This document shows, one piece after another, positions 51,322 through 59,223 of a stretch of DNA of 64,000 nucleotides. Positions within the stretch are counted from its first letter, which is position 1. The number at the start of each line of letters is the position of its first letter. Source of the stretch: GCA-003244245 sp050699975. Its GTDB lineage: Bacteria > Actinomycetota > Actinomycetes > Mycobacteriales > Pseudonocardiaceae. The stretch spans positions 15,551-79,550 of the forward strand of contig JBOHGH010000005.1 in the NCBI GenBank assembly GCA_050699975.1. Direction: 5' to 3'. The notes under the pieces are model-generated. The model searched no databases, was not told the origin of the DNA, and saw only the letters and a program-made list of their open reading frames with translations. A program made the translations under genes and the position numbers.

Positions 51322-52293
51322 GTGAGCGTCGCCACTCGTACTCCGGGCCGCAGCCCGCGCCGGACCACCCCACCCGGCAAGCTGATCAATCTGGGTGACC
51401 CGGTCCGAGCCCGGCCATCCGACCCTGCCGTGCACCAGTTGCGCGCCGCGCTGGACACCCGGCTGCGCAGCCTGCTGGCCCGCGACCCCGGCACCCGGAT
51501 CGGCGAGGACCCCGAAGAGCTGCACCAGATGCGGGTCGCCGTACGGCGGATGCGAGCCGCACTCAAGGCCGCCCGACCGCTGCTGGACCGGGCCTGGGCC
51601 GACGACCTCCGCGCCGAGCTGGGCTGGCTGGGCCGGGCGCTGGGGCCGGTACGCGATGCCGACGTGCTCATCGAACGCCTCCGCGGCCGCGCAGCGGCCT
51701 TCGACGACACCAGCCGCGCGGCAGTGGAGACCCTGATCGAGGCGCTGGTCGCAGACCGGGAGACCGCGCGCGCCGAGATGCTCGCCGCACTGGGCAGTGA
51801 CCGCTACACCGCGTTGCTGCGCCGGCTGGCTGCCGCGGTGTCCAAACCGCTTCGCACGGCTCGCGGCTCTGCCGGCAAGTCCGTACTGGTGGAGCTGGTC
51901 TGCACCGAGTACCGCAGGATGTGCAAAGCGGTGCGCCGGGCTGGCGAAGACCCGCCCGACGAGGTCCTGCATGCGCTGCGGATCCAGGGCAAGCGGCTGC
52001 GCTATACCGGCGAGCTGGCCGCCACCTCGGGTCGCAAGCCGGTGCGCGAGCTGGTGGAGTCGACGGTGGCGCTGCAGGACGTCCTGGGTGAGCACCAGGA
52101 CGCCTGCGTGGCCCAGCACCGGGTCAGGCAGCTCTTGGACGACCTCGGCGATGTCGTCGACTTTGACGTGGTCTTCGCCGCCGGGCGGCTGGTGGAGCGC
52201 GAGGAGGTCAACCGGGTGGCGACGCGGCAGGCGTGGCTGGCCGCGTGGCAGCAGGTCCAGGACCGAGCCCAGGAGCTGGCTCCCCCGACCTGA
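51322..52293 (+). CDS. CHAD-domain protein
   Basis: 323 residues. Helical CHAD domain with conserved His/Arg: EELHQMRVAVRRMRAALK, DADVLIERLRG, VLHALRIQGKRLRYTGELA and LGEHQDACVA. CHAD proteins bind polyphosphate. It starts with a basic N-terminal tail and is 44 bases downstream of dapD, possibly on the same transcript; converges on dapC. Confidence 0.9.
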   Translation: MSVATRTPGRSPRRTTPPGKLINLGDPVRARPSDPAVHQLRAALDTRLRSLLARDPGTRIGEDPEELHQMRVAVRRMRAALKAARPLLDRAWADDLRAELGWLGRALGPVRDADVLIERLRGRAAAFDDTSRAAVETLIEALVADRETARAEMLAALGSDRYTALLRRLAAAVSKPLRTARGSAGKSVLVELVCTEYRRMCKAVRRAGEDPPDEVLHALRIQGKRLRYTGELAATSGRKPVRELVESTVALQDVLGEHQDACVAQHRVRQLLDDLGDVVDFDVVFAAGRLVEREEVNRVATRQAWLAAWQQVQDRAQELAPPT

Positions 52294-52296
52294 CCG

Positions 52297-53406
52297 TCAC
52301 CTGGCCAGCTGAGCAAGCCGGTGTACCGCGGCACCGATCCGCTCGTCCGTTGCGGTGAGCCCGACCCGGATGTGCCGCCCGCCGCTGGGACCGTAGAAGT
52401 CGCCGGGGGCGACGAGCACACCGACCTCGGCCAGCCTCGCCACAGTGTCCCAGCACGGCTCGCCTGCAGTGCACCACAGGTACAGGCCACCGTCGGACCG
52501 ATCCACCCGCAAGCCGGCCCGGTCCAGCGCGGTCCGCAGCAACTCCCGGCGCCGGGCGTACCGGTCACGCTGCTGCGCGACGTGTGTGTCGTCGGACAGC
52601 GCGGCCACCATCGCCTGCTGCACCGGCCGTGGGACGATCATCCCGGCGTGCTTGCGCACCGCGAGCAGGTCGGCGACCAGCCCAGGGTCACCGGCCACGA
52701 AACCAGCTCGGTAGCCGGCCAGGTTGGACGACTTGGACAGCGAGTGCACCGCCAGCAACCCGCTGTGATCTTCCTCACACACCCGCGGATGCAGCACCGA
52801 GACCGGCAGCGCGTCCCAGCCCAACGCGAGGTAGCACTCGTCAGAGGCCACCACGGCACCGATCTCCCTGGCCTGACGCACCGCAGTGGCGAGTACCCCG
52901 GCGGGGGCGACGTCACCGGTGGGGTTACTCGGCGAGTTCAGCCAGCGCAGCCGGGTGCCCGGGGCAGCGGGTTCGTCATCGGCGAGCCGCACTGCGGTGG
53001 CGCCGGCCAGCCGCACGCCGACCTCGTAGGTGGGGTAGGCCAATTCCGGCAGCGCGACAATATCCCCAGGTCCGAGCCCGAGCAGTGTGGGCAGCCAGGC
53101 CACCAGTTCCTTGGAGCCCACCGTGGGTAGCACTGCCTCAGCCGGCACACCGGTCACGCCATAACGTCGCTCCAGCGCGGCGACGGCGGCCTGGCGAAGC
53201 TCTGGCGTGCCGTGCGTGGTGGGGTAGCCGGGCAGCGCCGACACCGAATGCAACGCGGCCCGCACGATGTCAGGCACCGGGTCCACCGGGGTGCCGACGG
53301 ACAGGTCGACGGCACCACCGGGATACTCCGTCGCTCGGCGGGTCGCGCTCGCAAGGCGGTCCCAGGGAAAGTCGGGCAGGCCCAGGCGCGTCGCGCCCAG
53401 GGTCAT
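52297..53406 (-). CDS. dapC: N-succinyldiaminopimelate aminotransferase
   Basis: 369 residues from ATG 53406. Fold-type I PLP enzyme: NSPSNPTGDV, ECYLALG, and the PLP lysine in VHSLSKSSNLAGYRAGF, plus RVGLTATDERIG. Completes the succinylase branch of DAP synthesis together with dapD and dapE in the window. It follows fdxC, the Rv1177-Rv1178 arrangement. Confidence 0.92.
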   Translation of the reverse strand: MTLGATRLGLPDFPWDRLASATRRATEYPGGAVDLSVGTPVDPVPDIVRAALHSVSALPGYPTTHGTPELRQAAVAALERRYGVTGVPAEAVLPTVGSKELVAWLPTLLGLGPGDIVALPELAYPTYEVGVRLAGATAVRLADDEPAAPGTRLRWLNSPSNPTGDVAPAGVLATAVRQAREIGAVVASDECYLALGWDALPVSVLHPRVCEEDHSGLLAVHSLSKSSNLAGYRAGFVAGDPGLVADLLAVRKHAGMIVPRPVQQAMVAALSDDTHVAQQRDRYARRRELLRTALDRAGLRVDRSDGGLYLWCTAGEPCWDTVARLAEVGVLVAPGDFYGPSGGRHIRVGLTATDERIGAAVHRLAQLAR

Positions 53407-53413
53407 CCCCGCG

Positions 53414-53737
53414 TCACTCCTCGCTCTGCGGTGGCAGGCTGACGACCATCGGCGGGTCGTCCTTGACCTGGCCGACCTTCGACGCTCCGCCGGGTGAACC
53501 CAGTTCGGCGAAGAAGTCGGCGTTGGCCTTGGTGTAGTCCTTCCACTGCTCAGGGACGTCGTCTTCGTAGTAAATGGCCTCCACTGGGCAGACGGGCTCG
53601 CAGGCACCGCAGTCGACGCACTCGTCGGGCTGGATGTAAAGCATCCGGCCACCCTCGTAAATGCAATCCACCGGGCATTCCTCGATGCACGATTTGTCCA
53701 TGACGTCCACGCAGGGCTCTGCGATCACATAGGTCAC
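53414..53737 (-). CDS. fdxC: 7Fe ferredoxin
   Basis: 107 residues from GTG 53737 with GGAG 7 bases upstream. Two cluster-binding motifs: Cys-rich CVDVMDKSCIEECPVDC (3Fe-4S plus last Cys) and CVDCGACEPVCP (4Fe-4S), as in actinobacterial FdxC. Electron carrier; partner unknown. The acidic C-terminal tail is usual. 7 bases to dapC. Confidence 0.95.
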   Translation of the reverse strand: MTYVIAEPCVDVMDKSCIEECPVDCIYEGGRMLYIQPDECVDCGACEPVCPVEAIYYEDDVPEQWKDYTKANADFFAELGSPGGASKVGQVKDDPPMVVSLPPQSEE

Positions 53738-53754
53738 GGGGGTTCTCCTGCTCC

Positions 53755-54201
53755 TCACTCACGGTACCCGGGCGGACCGTCTACCTGCACAGTATCTCCG
53801 GCAACCGGCTGGCGACCAGCGACCCCGCCACTAGCCGACGTTGCAACGGCGGGGCGCGCCAAGGTCCGGCCCAGCACCAGGGCTGCGGGGAACAGACCGC
53901 CGCCCAGCAGCAGCAGCGAGCGCCAGTCCGCAGGAAGCAGCACGTCGCCCCCCGGCCCGGCGACACCGAACACACCGAGCGCCAGCAGCCAGACCACCAG
54001 CGGCACCGCGGCCACCGACCGGGGCCCGCCCAGCTCCGCCGCGCTACGCACCAGCCACCGGGTGCTCACCACCGCGAGCAGGATCGTCACCGGAACGGGC
54101 ACCGCGCCCACCCGCAACGGGAGATACAACAGCTCCACGGCGGCCAGTGCCACCGCATCGAAGACCAGCACCAGCAAAGTGATGCGCGCGGCAATACTCA
54201 T
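53755..54201 (-). CDS. Membrane protein of unknown function (Rv1171-like)
   Basis: 148 residues with four hydrophobic segments (about 5-25, 35-55, 60-80 and 95-115) and a Pro/Gly/Ser-rich tail. No known domain. It lies 7 bases from mshB on the same strand, as Rv1171 lies beside Rv1170 in M. tuberculosis. Confidence 0.75.
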   Translation of the reverse strand: MSIAARITLLVLVFDAVALAAVELLYLPLRVGAVPVPVTILLAVVSTRWLVRSAAELGGPRSVAAVPLVVWLLALGVFGVAGPGGDVLLPADWRSLLLLGGGLFPAALVLGRTLARPAVATSASGGVAGRQPVAGDTVQVDGPPGYRE

Positions 54202-54208
54202 CCGGGGC

Positions 54209-55090
54209 TCATCGCGCCACCAACGGTCCGGTTAACCCGCCGAACAGGTCGTCCTGCGCCCCCTCGGCCGGACCGCGCGCGAGGGTGAGGTACTCGGAGC
54301 CGAGCACCGGCCGGGCAACCCCATCGGACAGGACGAACGCCTGGTGCGGGCCGGCAGCCCACACCCTGACTTGGGTGCTGTGGGCGCGCATCGCCGCGAG
54401 CACCGCGCTGCGGTGGGTGGTGACGTCCAGCCTGGTGGTCACCTCGGCATCGGCCACCCCGGGCAGCCCGTCAGATGGCGGCAGCGGGAAGGGCAGCCCG
54501 GGCATCGCGTGCAGCGCGGCGATCCCGTCGGCCACCGCCGAGACCGGCTGCACCGCCCAGAACACCCGGACCACCTCGGGTACCCGCGCCGCCGCGGCCA
54601 TCGTCACCTGGTGTGCGCGGATGTGGTCGGGGTGGCCGTAGCCGCCGTCCGGGCCGTAGCTCACCACGACCTGCGGGCGCACCTGTCCGAGGACCTCGAC
54701 CAGCGCGTCGATCTGCTCAGCGAGCACCCCTGCGGCGAACGCCCGCGGATGTAGGTCTGGTGGCACGCTCGCCCTGGCGCCGGGCTCGACGACCATGCCA
54801 GAGTCGCGCCACCGGCCGATCCCGCCGAGAAACCGCTGGTCGGTGACACCGAGCGCGGCGCAAGCCGCCCGCAGCTCCCCCACCCGGTAGCCGCCGAGCT
54901 GATCGGCTCGGTCGGCGGCCAGGTCACGCAGCTCAGCGGTGAGGATCTCACCCTGCTCACCGAGCGTGCAGGTCACCAGCGTCACGGCGACGCCGGCAGC
55001 GGCATAGTGGGCAATCAGGCCGCCAGTCCACAGCGTCTCGTCGTCCGGATGCGCATGCACCACCAGCAGCCGCCGCGCAGGTGTCACCAC
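54209..55090 (-). CDS. mshB: Mycothiol deacetylase MshB
   Basis: 293 residues. Deacetylates GlcNAc-inositol in mycothiol synthesis. Zinc motif AHPDDETLWTGG near residue 13 and GYGHPDHIRAHQVT near 143 supply His-Asp-x-His ligands and the catalytic Asp. Confirms an actinobacterial, mycothiol-making host. Confidence 0.95.
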   Translation of the reverse strand: MVTPARRLLVVHAHPDDETLWTGGLIAHYAAAGVAVTLVTCTLGEQGEILTAELRDLAADRADQLGGYRVGELRAACAALGVTDQRFLGGIGRWRDSGMVVEPGARASVPPDLHPRAFAAGVLAEQIDALVEVLGQVRPQVVVSYGPDGGYGHPDHIRAHQVTMAAAARVPEVVRVFWAVQPVSAVADGIAALHAMPGLPFPLPPSDGLPGVADAEVTTRLDVTTHRSAVLAAMRAHSTQVRVWAAGPHQAFVLSDGVARPVLGSEYLTLARGPAEGAQDDLFGGLTGPLVAR

Positions 55091-55138
55091 CTCATGACCC
55101 TACGACGAACCCACCCCCCGCCCTCGCATTGAGCGGGC

Positions 55139-56203
55139 TTAGCGGGGTAAATCGTCGCCGATAGCCACGCTCAGCCCGCCCAACGCGGAGGGGGATGAGA
55201 GCTCGGCGTAGTGACAGGCGGCGGGGTGGCCTTGGCCGTGGTCGATCAGGGCTGGGATCTCCTGGACGCAGCGCTGGCGTTGGGCGTCGGTGAGCTGGGT
55301 GGCGAGGAGAGCACAACGAGTCCGGAACCGGCAGCCCGAGGGCGGGTTCGCCGGGCTGGGCACGTCACCGCGGAGGATGATCCGCTGCCGGGCTCGCTCC
55401 TTGTGCGGGTCAGGCAGCGGGATCGCCGAGATCAGGGCCTGGGTGTAGGGATGCGTCGGCGCGCTGAACAGCTCATCGACCGTACCGGTCTCCACGATGC
55501 GGCCCAGGTACATCACGGCGACCCGGTCGGCCACGTGCCGCACCACCGATAGGTCGTGGGACACGAACAGGTAGGACAGGCCCAGCTGCGCCTGCAGGTC
55601 TGCCAGCAGGTTGAGAACACCGGCCTGGATGGAGACGTCCAGCGCGGATACCGGCTCGTCCAGGATGAGGACCTTCGGCCGCAGCGCCAGCGCGCGGGCG
55701 ATGCCGATCCGCTGCCGCTGCCCTCCGGAGAACTCGTGCGGGAATCGGTTGCCGTGCTCGGGCTTGAGCCCGACCAGCGCGAGCAACTCCCGCACGGCAT
55801 CCCGACCGGAAGAGCTGTAGAGACCGTGAATGCGCAGCGGTTCGGCGACGATCTCGTTCACCGGCAGCCGCGGGTCGAGCGACGCGTACGGGTCCTGAAA
55901 GACGATCTGCAGCTCGCGGCGCATCCGCTGCATGGCCTTGCGGGATAGCCGGGTCAGGTCGGTGCCCTCGTAGTGGACGTGACCCGCAGTGGCGGGCTGC
56001 AGGTTGAGCAGCACCCGTGCCGTGGTGGTCTTGCCGCAGCCTGACTCACCGACCAACCCCAGCGTTTCGTGCGCGTACAGGTCGAACGACACGTCGCAGA
56101 CGGCGTGCACCTCGCCCAGCTGGCGGCGGACCAGGCCGCGGCCGCGCACCGGGAAGTGCTTGACCAGGTTTCGCACCGACAGCACCGGCTGCGAGGCGGT
56201 CAT
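55139..56203 (-). CDS. Oligopeptide/dipeptide ABC importer ATPase (DppF type)
   Basis: 354 residues from ATG 56203, whose ATG overlaps the mini-ORF stop. Walker A GESGCGKTT, Q-loop IVFQDPYASLDPR, signature FSGGQRQRIG, Walker B LDEPVSALD, and the C-terminal Cys-rich CRFRTRCALL motif of Opp/Dpp ATPases (PPSGCRFRTRC). Provides half of the nucleotide-binding pair with the DppD-type subunit upstream. Confidence 0.94.
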   Translation of the reverse strand: MTASQPVLSVRNLVKHFPVRGRGLVRRQLGEVHAVCDVSFDLYAHETLGLVGESGCGKTTTARVLLNLQPATAGHVHYEGTDLTRLSRKAMQRMRRELQIVFQDPYASLDPRLPVNEIVAEPLRIHGLYSSSGRDAVRELLALVGLKPEHGNRFPHEFSGGQRQRIGIARALALRPKVLILDEPVSALDVSIQAGVLNLLADLQAQLGLSYLFVSHDLSVVRHVADRVAVMYLGRIVETGTVDELFSAPTHPYTQALISAIPLPDPHKERARQRIILRGDVPSPANPPSGCRFRTRCALLATQLTDAQRQRCVQEIPALIDHGQGHPAACHYAELSSPSALGGLSVAIGDDLPR

Positions 56204-56241
56204 AACGCCGCCTCCGCGGGACGAAGTACGTCGGCGGTCAT
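56200..56241 (-). CDS. 13-residue mini-ORF coupling two Dpp ATPase genes
   Basis: Reads MTADVLRPAEAAL and a stop. Its ATG overlaps the TGA of the upstream dppD-type gene (56238-56241) and its TGA overlaps the ATG of the dppF-type gene (56200-56203). The unit differs from the 38-bp tandem copies at 8287-8404 by two bases. It is an insertion that keeps coupled translation across both junctions and brings the GGAGG site for dppF. Confidence 0.75.
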   Translation of the reverse strand: MTADVLRPAEAAL

Positions 56242-57302
56242 GAGGCGGCGTCCCGGGAGATGGGGCGGAACAGATCGCCTGGCTGCAGCCCGTCCAGGCG
56301 GGCGCTGAAGTGGCAAGCCGACAGGTGCCCGGCGGTGCCGGACCCGGCCAGCGGGGGTTCGTCTGTCTCGCAGACCGCGGCGGCCAGCGGGCAGCGGGGG
56401 ACAAACGGGCACCCCGGTGGCATGTTGATCGCCGAAGGGGGCGCACCGCTGATCGGGTGCAGCCGCTCGGTCCGCACGTCCTGCCGGGGCAGGCTGCCTA
56501 GCAGGCCCAACGTGTACGGCATCCGCGGGACGTAGAAGATCTCCTCAACAGTGCCTGCTTCGACGACCCGGCCGGCATACATCACTAGCACTCGGTCGGC
56601 TTGCCCGGCGATCACGCCGAGATCGTGGGTGATGAGCAGCATGGCCGCTCCGGTCTCCACCTTCGCGGTGTGCAGCGCCTCCAGGATCTGCGCCTGCACG
56701 GTCACGTCCAGCGCGGTCGTGGGCTCGTCCGCGATGATCACCTCAGGCCGGTTGGCCATCGCGATAGCGATCACCACCCGCTGCCGCATCCCGCCGGACA
56801 GCTCGTGCGGGTAGCTACGGGCCCGCTCGCTCGGGTCGGGGATGCTGACCAGGTCGAGCAGCTCCAGCGCCTGCTTGCGCGCCGCGTCGCGGGTGACGTC
56901 ACGGTGCGCCCGGATCGCCTCGGCGATCTGGTACCCGACCGGGTATACCGGGTTGAGCGAGGTCATCGGGTCCTGGAAGATCATCGCGATCTCCTGGCCC
57001 CGGACCCGGCTGAGCTCTTTGTCCGACGCCCCGAGCAGCTCGGTATCCCCCGAGCGACCACGCAAGCGCACCGACCCGGATGCTCGTGCCGGGCCGGGCA
57101 GCAAACCCATCACGGCCAGCGAGGTCACCGACTTGCCGGAACCTGACTCGCCGACAATGCCGAGCACCTCACCGCGACGGAGTTCGAAGCTCACCCCACG
57201 CACGGCCTGCACCCGACCCTCGTCGGTGCGAAACTCCACCCGCAGGTCCGCGACGTCGAGCACGGCCTCTTCCTCAGACGTCGCAGACGTCATGGTGGAC
57301 AC
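56238..57302 (-). CDS. Oligopeptide/dipeptide ABC importer ATPase (DppD type)
   Basis: 354 residues from GTG 57302 (ATG 57293 is an alternative). Walker A GESGSGKS, Q-loop FQDPMTSLNPVY, signature LSGGMRQRV, Walker B IIADEPTTALD, H-loop ITHDLGV, and the C-terminal GCPFVPRCPL motif of peptide importers. Follows the permease genes on the same strand and is joined to the DppF-type gene by the mini-ORF at 56200-56241. Confidence 0.95.
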   Translation of the reverse strand: MSTMTSATSEEEAVLDVADLRVEFRTDEGRVQAVRGVSFELRRGEVLGIVGESGSGKSVTSLAVMGLLPGPARASGSVRLRGRSGDTELLGASDKELSRVRGQEIAMIFQDPMTSLNPVYPVGYQIAEAIRAHRDVTRDAARKQALELLDLVSIPDPSERARSYPHELSGGMRQRVVIAIAMANRPEVIIADEPTTALDVTVQAQILEALHTAKVETGAAMLLITHDLGVIAGQADRVLVMYAGRVVEAGTVEEIFYVPRMPYTLGLLGSLPRQDVRTERLHPISGAPPSAINMPPGCPFVPRCPLAAAVCETDEPPLAGSGTAGHLSACHFSARLDGLQPGDLFRPISRDAAS

Positions 57303-57339
57303 CAGATGCCGACACAGCGTGCACCAGAGACGGACACGC

Positions 57340-57369
57340 GGGGTGCGGGGGTCGGGGTCGGGGTGGGGG
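57340..57369 (+). promoter_or_regulatory. G-run cluster (G-quadruplex candidate) between dppC and dppD
   Basis: Five runs of 4 or more G separated by 1-2 base loops lie on the plus strand in the spacer before the dppC stop. The transcript from the minus strand carries the C-rich copy. Four-run motifs of this spacing can fold as a G-quadruplex; the role is unknown. Confidence 0.4.
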
Positions 57370-58245
57370 TCATCTGCGTACCTTCGTCTGCTGCGGGTCG
57401 AAGGCGTCGCGAAGGCCGTCTCCGATGAAGTTGATGGTCAGCGCGATCAGGATGATGAACAAGCCCGGGAAGTAGAACAACCACGGTCGGGTCTGTACCG
57501 CTGTCTGCGCCTGGCTGACCAGCAGCCCGAGCGAGGTGTCCGGGGCCCGCACCCCGAAACCGAGGTAGGACAGTGCGGTCTCGGCCAGGATGGCGAAGGC
57601 GACCAGGATCGTGGCATTCACGATGACTGATCCCAGCGCGTTGGGCACCAAGTGCCGGAAGATGATCCTGGCATCACTGGCCCCGAGCGCCTTGGCGGCC
57701 TCGATGAACTCCTTCTCTCGCAGCGAGAGCACAACGCCACGCACCACCCGGGAGACGTAGGCCCAGGACAGCCCGGTGATCACCGCGGCAGTCAGCCACC
57801 AGCTGCCCCCCGCGTTGTGCCCCAGTACAACGGCGACCGCGAGCAGCGGCAGGGTGAGGATGAGGTCGACAATGCGCATCATCACGGTGTCGACCGTGCC
57901 CCGGTAGTAGCCCGCGGCAGCTCCCCAGACGGTTCCTATCAGGGTGGCGAACACCGCGACCAGCACCGAGATCCCGATCGAGATCTGGGTGCCGCGCAGC
58001 ACCTGGGCGAACGTGTCGTGCCCCGCTGCGTCGGTGCCGAAAGGGTGGTTCCAGGACGGGGGCTGGGACTCATCCGGGGTGAGGTCTGCGCTGGAGTACT
58101 TCCACAACCAGCCACCGACGAAGGCCAGCACCACCAGCGCCAGCAGCACGCCCAGGCTGGCCACGGCCAGCCGGTGTTGCCGGAAGCGGCGCGCCACCAG
58201 CTGCGCCTGGCTGCGCTCGGCGACGGTGAACTCCCGGTCAGGCAT
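57370..58245 (-). CDS. Peptide ABC importer permease (DppC type)
   Basis: 291 residues from ATG 58245, 8-base overlap with dppB. Five or six membrane helices with the EAA loop SREKEFIEAAKALGASDARIIFRHLVPN. N-terminal OppC extension (RRFRQHRLAVASLG) present. Pairs with the DppB-type subunit. Confidence 0.93.
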   Translation of the reverse strand: MPDREFTVAERSQAQLVARRFRQHRLAVASLGVLLALVVLAFVGGWLWKYSSADLTPDESQPPSWNHPFGTDAAGHDTFAQVLRGTQISIGISVLVAVFATLIGTVWGAAAGYYRGTVDTVMMRIVDLILTLPLLAVAVVLGHNAGGSWWLTAAVITGLSWAYVSRVVRGVVLSLREKEFIEAAKALGASDARIIFRHLVPNALGSVIVNATILVAFAILAETALSYLGFGVRAPDTSLGLLVSQAQTAVQTRPWLFYFPGLFIILIALTINFIGDGLRDAFDPQQTKVRR

Positions 58246-59218
58246 AACGGATCCTCGGGTCGAGCACGGCATAGAGCAGGTCAGCGGCCAGGTTGAACAG
58301 GACGACAAAGGTTGCGGCGATCAGCAGCCACCCTGCGACTGCATAGACGTCGTAGCGCTGGACCGACTCGAGCAGGAAACTGCCCGCCCCGCGCCACTGG
58401 TACACGTTCTCGGTGACGATGGCCCCGGAGATGATCGCACCGAGATCCAGCGCGGTGACCGTGGTCAGCGGGATCAGCGCGGTACGCAGGGCGTGCCGGG
58501 TCATCACGGTACCCCGCCGCAGGCCCTTGGCGCGGGCCAACCGGACATAGTCGCTATTAAGCACTTCGAGCATGGCGGCCCGCTGGAAGCGGCTCCAAGC
58601 CGCGAATGACAGCAGCGCCAGTGAAATCGTCGGCAGGATCATATGACCGACAATGTCGGTGATCGTCGCCCAGGTACCACCCTCGACGTAGACCGAACTG
58701 TCACCGATGGTGAACAGCACCTGCCTGCCGACCGCGTCGTTGAAGCTGATCCCGGCTTCCTTGAGCAGTATCGCGAACCAGAACGACGGCATGGCCAGGA
58801 AGAGGAATCCGAAGAAGGTGAACGTGTAGTCGGTCCCGGAGTACTGCTTGACCGCGCTGATCACTCCGACGATCACGGCGAGCGCCACTGCCAGCAGCAT
58901 CGCCACCGCGATGAGGCGGAACGTGACCAGGAATCGCGCGGCCAGCTCTGGACCGATCGCCTGGGTGGACTGCACCGATGGGCCGAAGTCACCCTGGATG
59001 ACTCCGGTCAGCCAGTGCCAGTAACGCGCCAGCAGCGGCTCGTCGAGATGCAGCCGTTGGGCTTCGAGTTCGAGAGTGCGCGGCGGCGGCGGCGGATTGC
59101 GGGTCTTGAGCTCCGAGAGCGGATCGCCGGACAACGACACCATGACGAAGACGACGAACGTCGCGATGGCCAGAATCGGCACTGAGACGAGGATCCGGCG
59201 CACTGCATAGGCGATCAT
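58238..59218 (-). CDS. Peptide ABC importer permease (DppB type)
   Basis: 326 residues from ATG 59218. Six membrane helices; N-terminal MIAYAVRRILVSVPILAIATFVVF and the EAA loop SDYVRLARAKGLRRGTVMTRHALRTALIP. Starts 5 bases after the binding-protein stop, so dppA-B-C-D-F form one operon. Confidence 0.94.
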   Translation of the reverse strand: MIAYAVRRILVSVPILAIATFVVFVMVSLSGDPLSELKTRNPPPPPRTLELEAQRLHLDEPLLARYWHWLTGVIQGDFGPSVQSTQAIGPELAARFLVTFRLIAVAMLLAVALAVIVGVISAVKQYSGTDYTFTFFGFLFLAMPSFWFAILLKEAGISFNDAVGRQVLFTIGDSSVYVEGGTWATITDIVGHMILPTISLALLSFAAWSRFQRAAMLEVLNSDYVRLARAKGLRRGTVMTRHALRTALIPLTTVTALDLGAIISGAIVTENVYQWRGAGSFLLESVQRYDVYAVAGWLLIAATFVVLFNLAADLLYAVLDPRIRYA

Positions 59219-59223
59219 GGTGA

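Noticed and set aside
51307..52119. Antisense 270-codon frame over the CHAD gene
   Set aside because: Shadow frame; CHAD motifs are on the plus strand.
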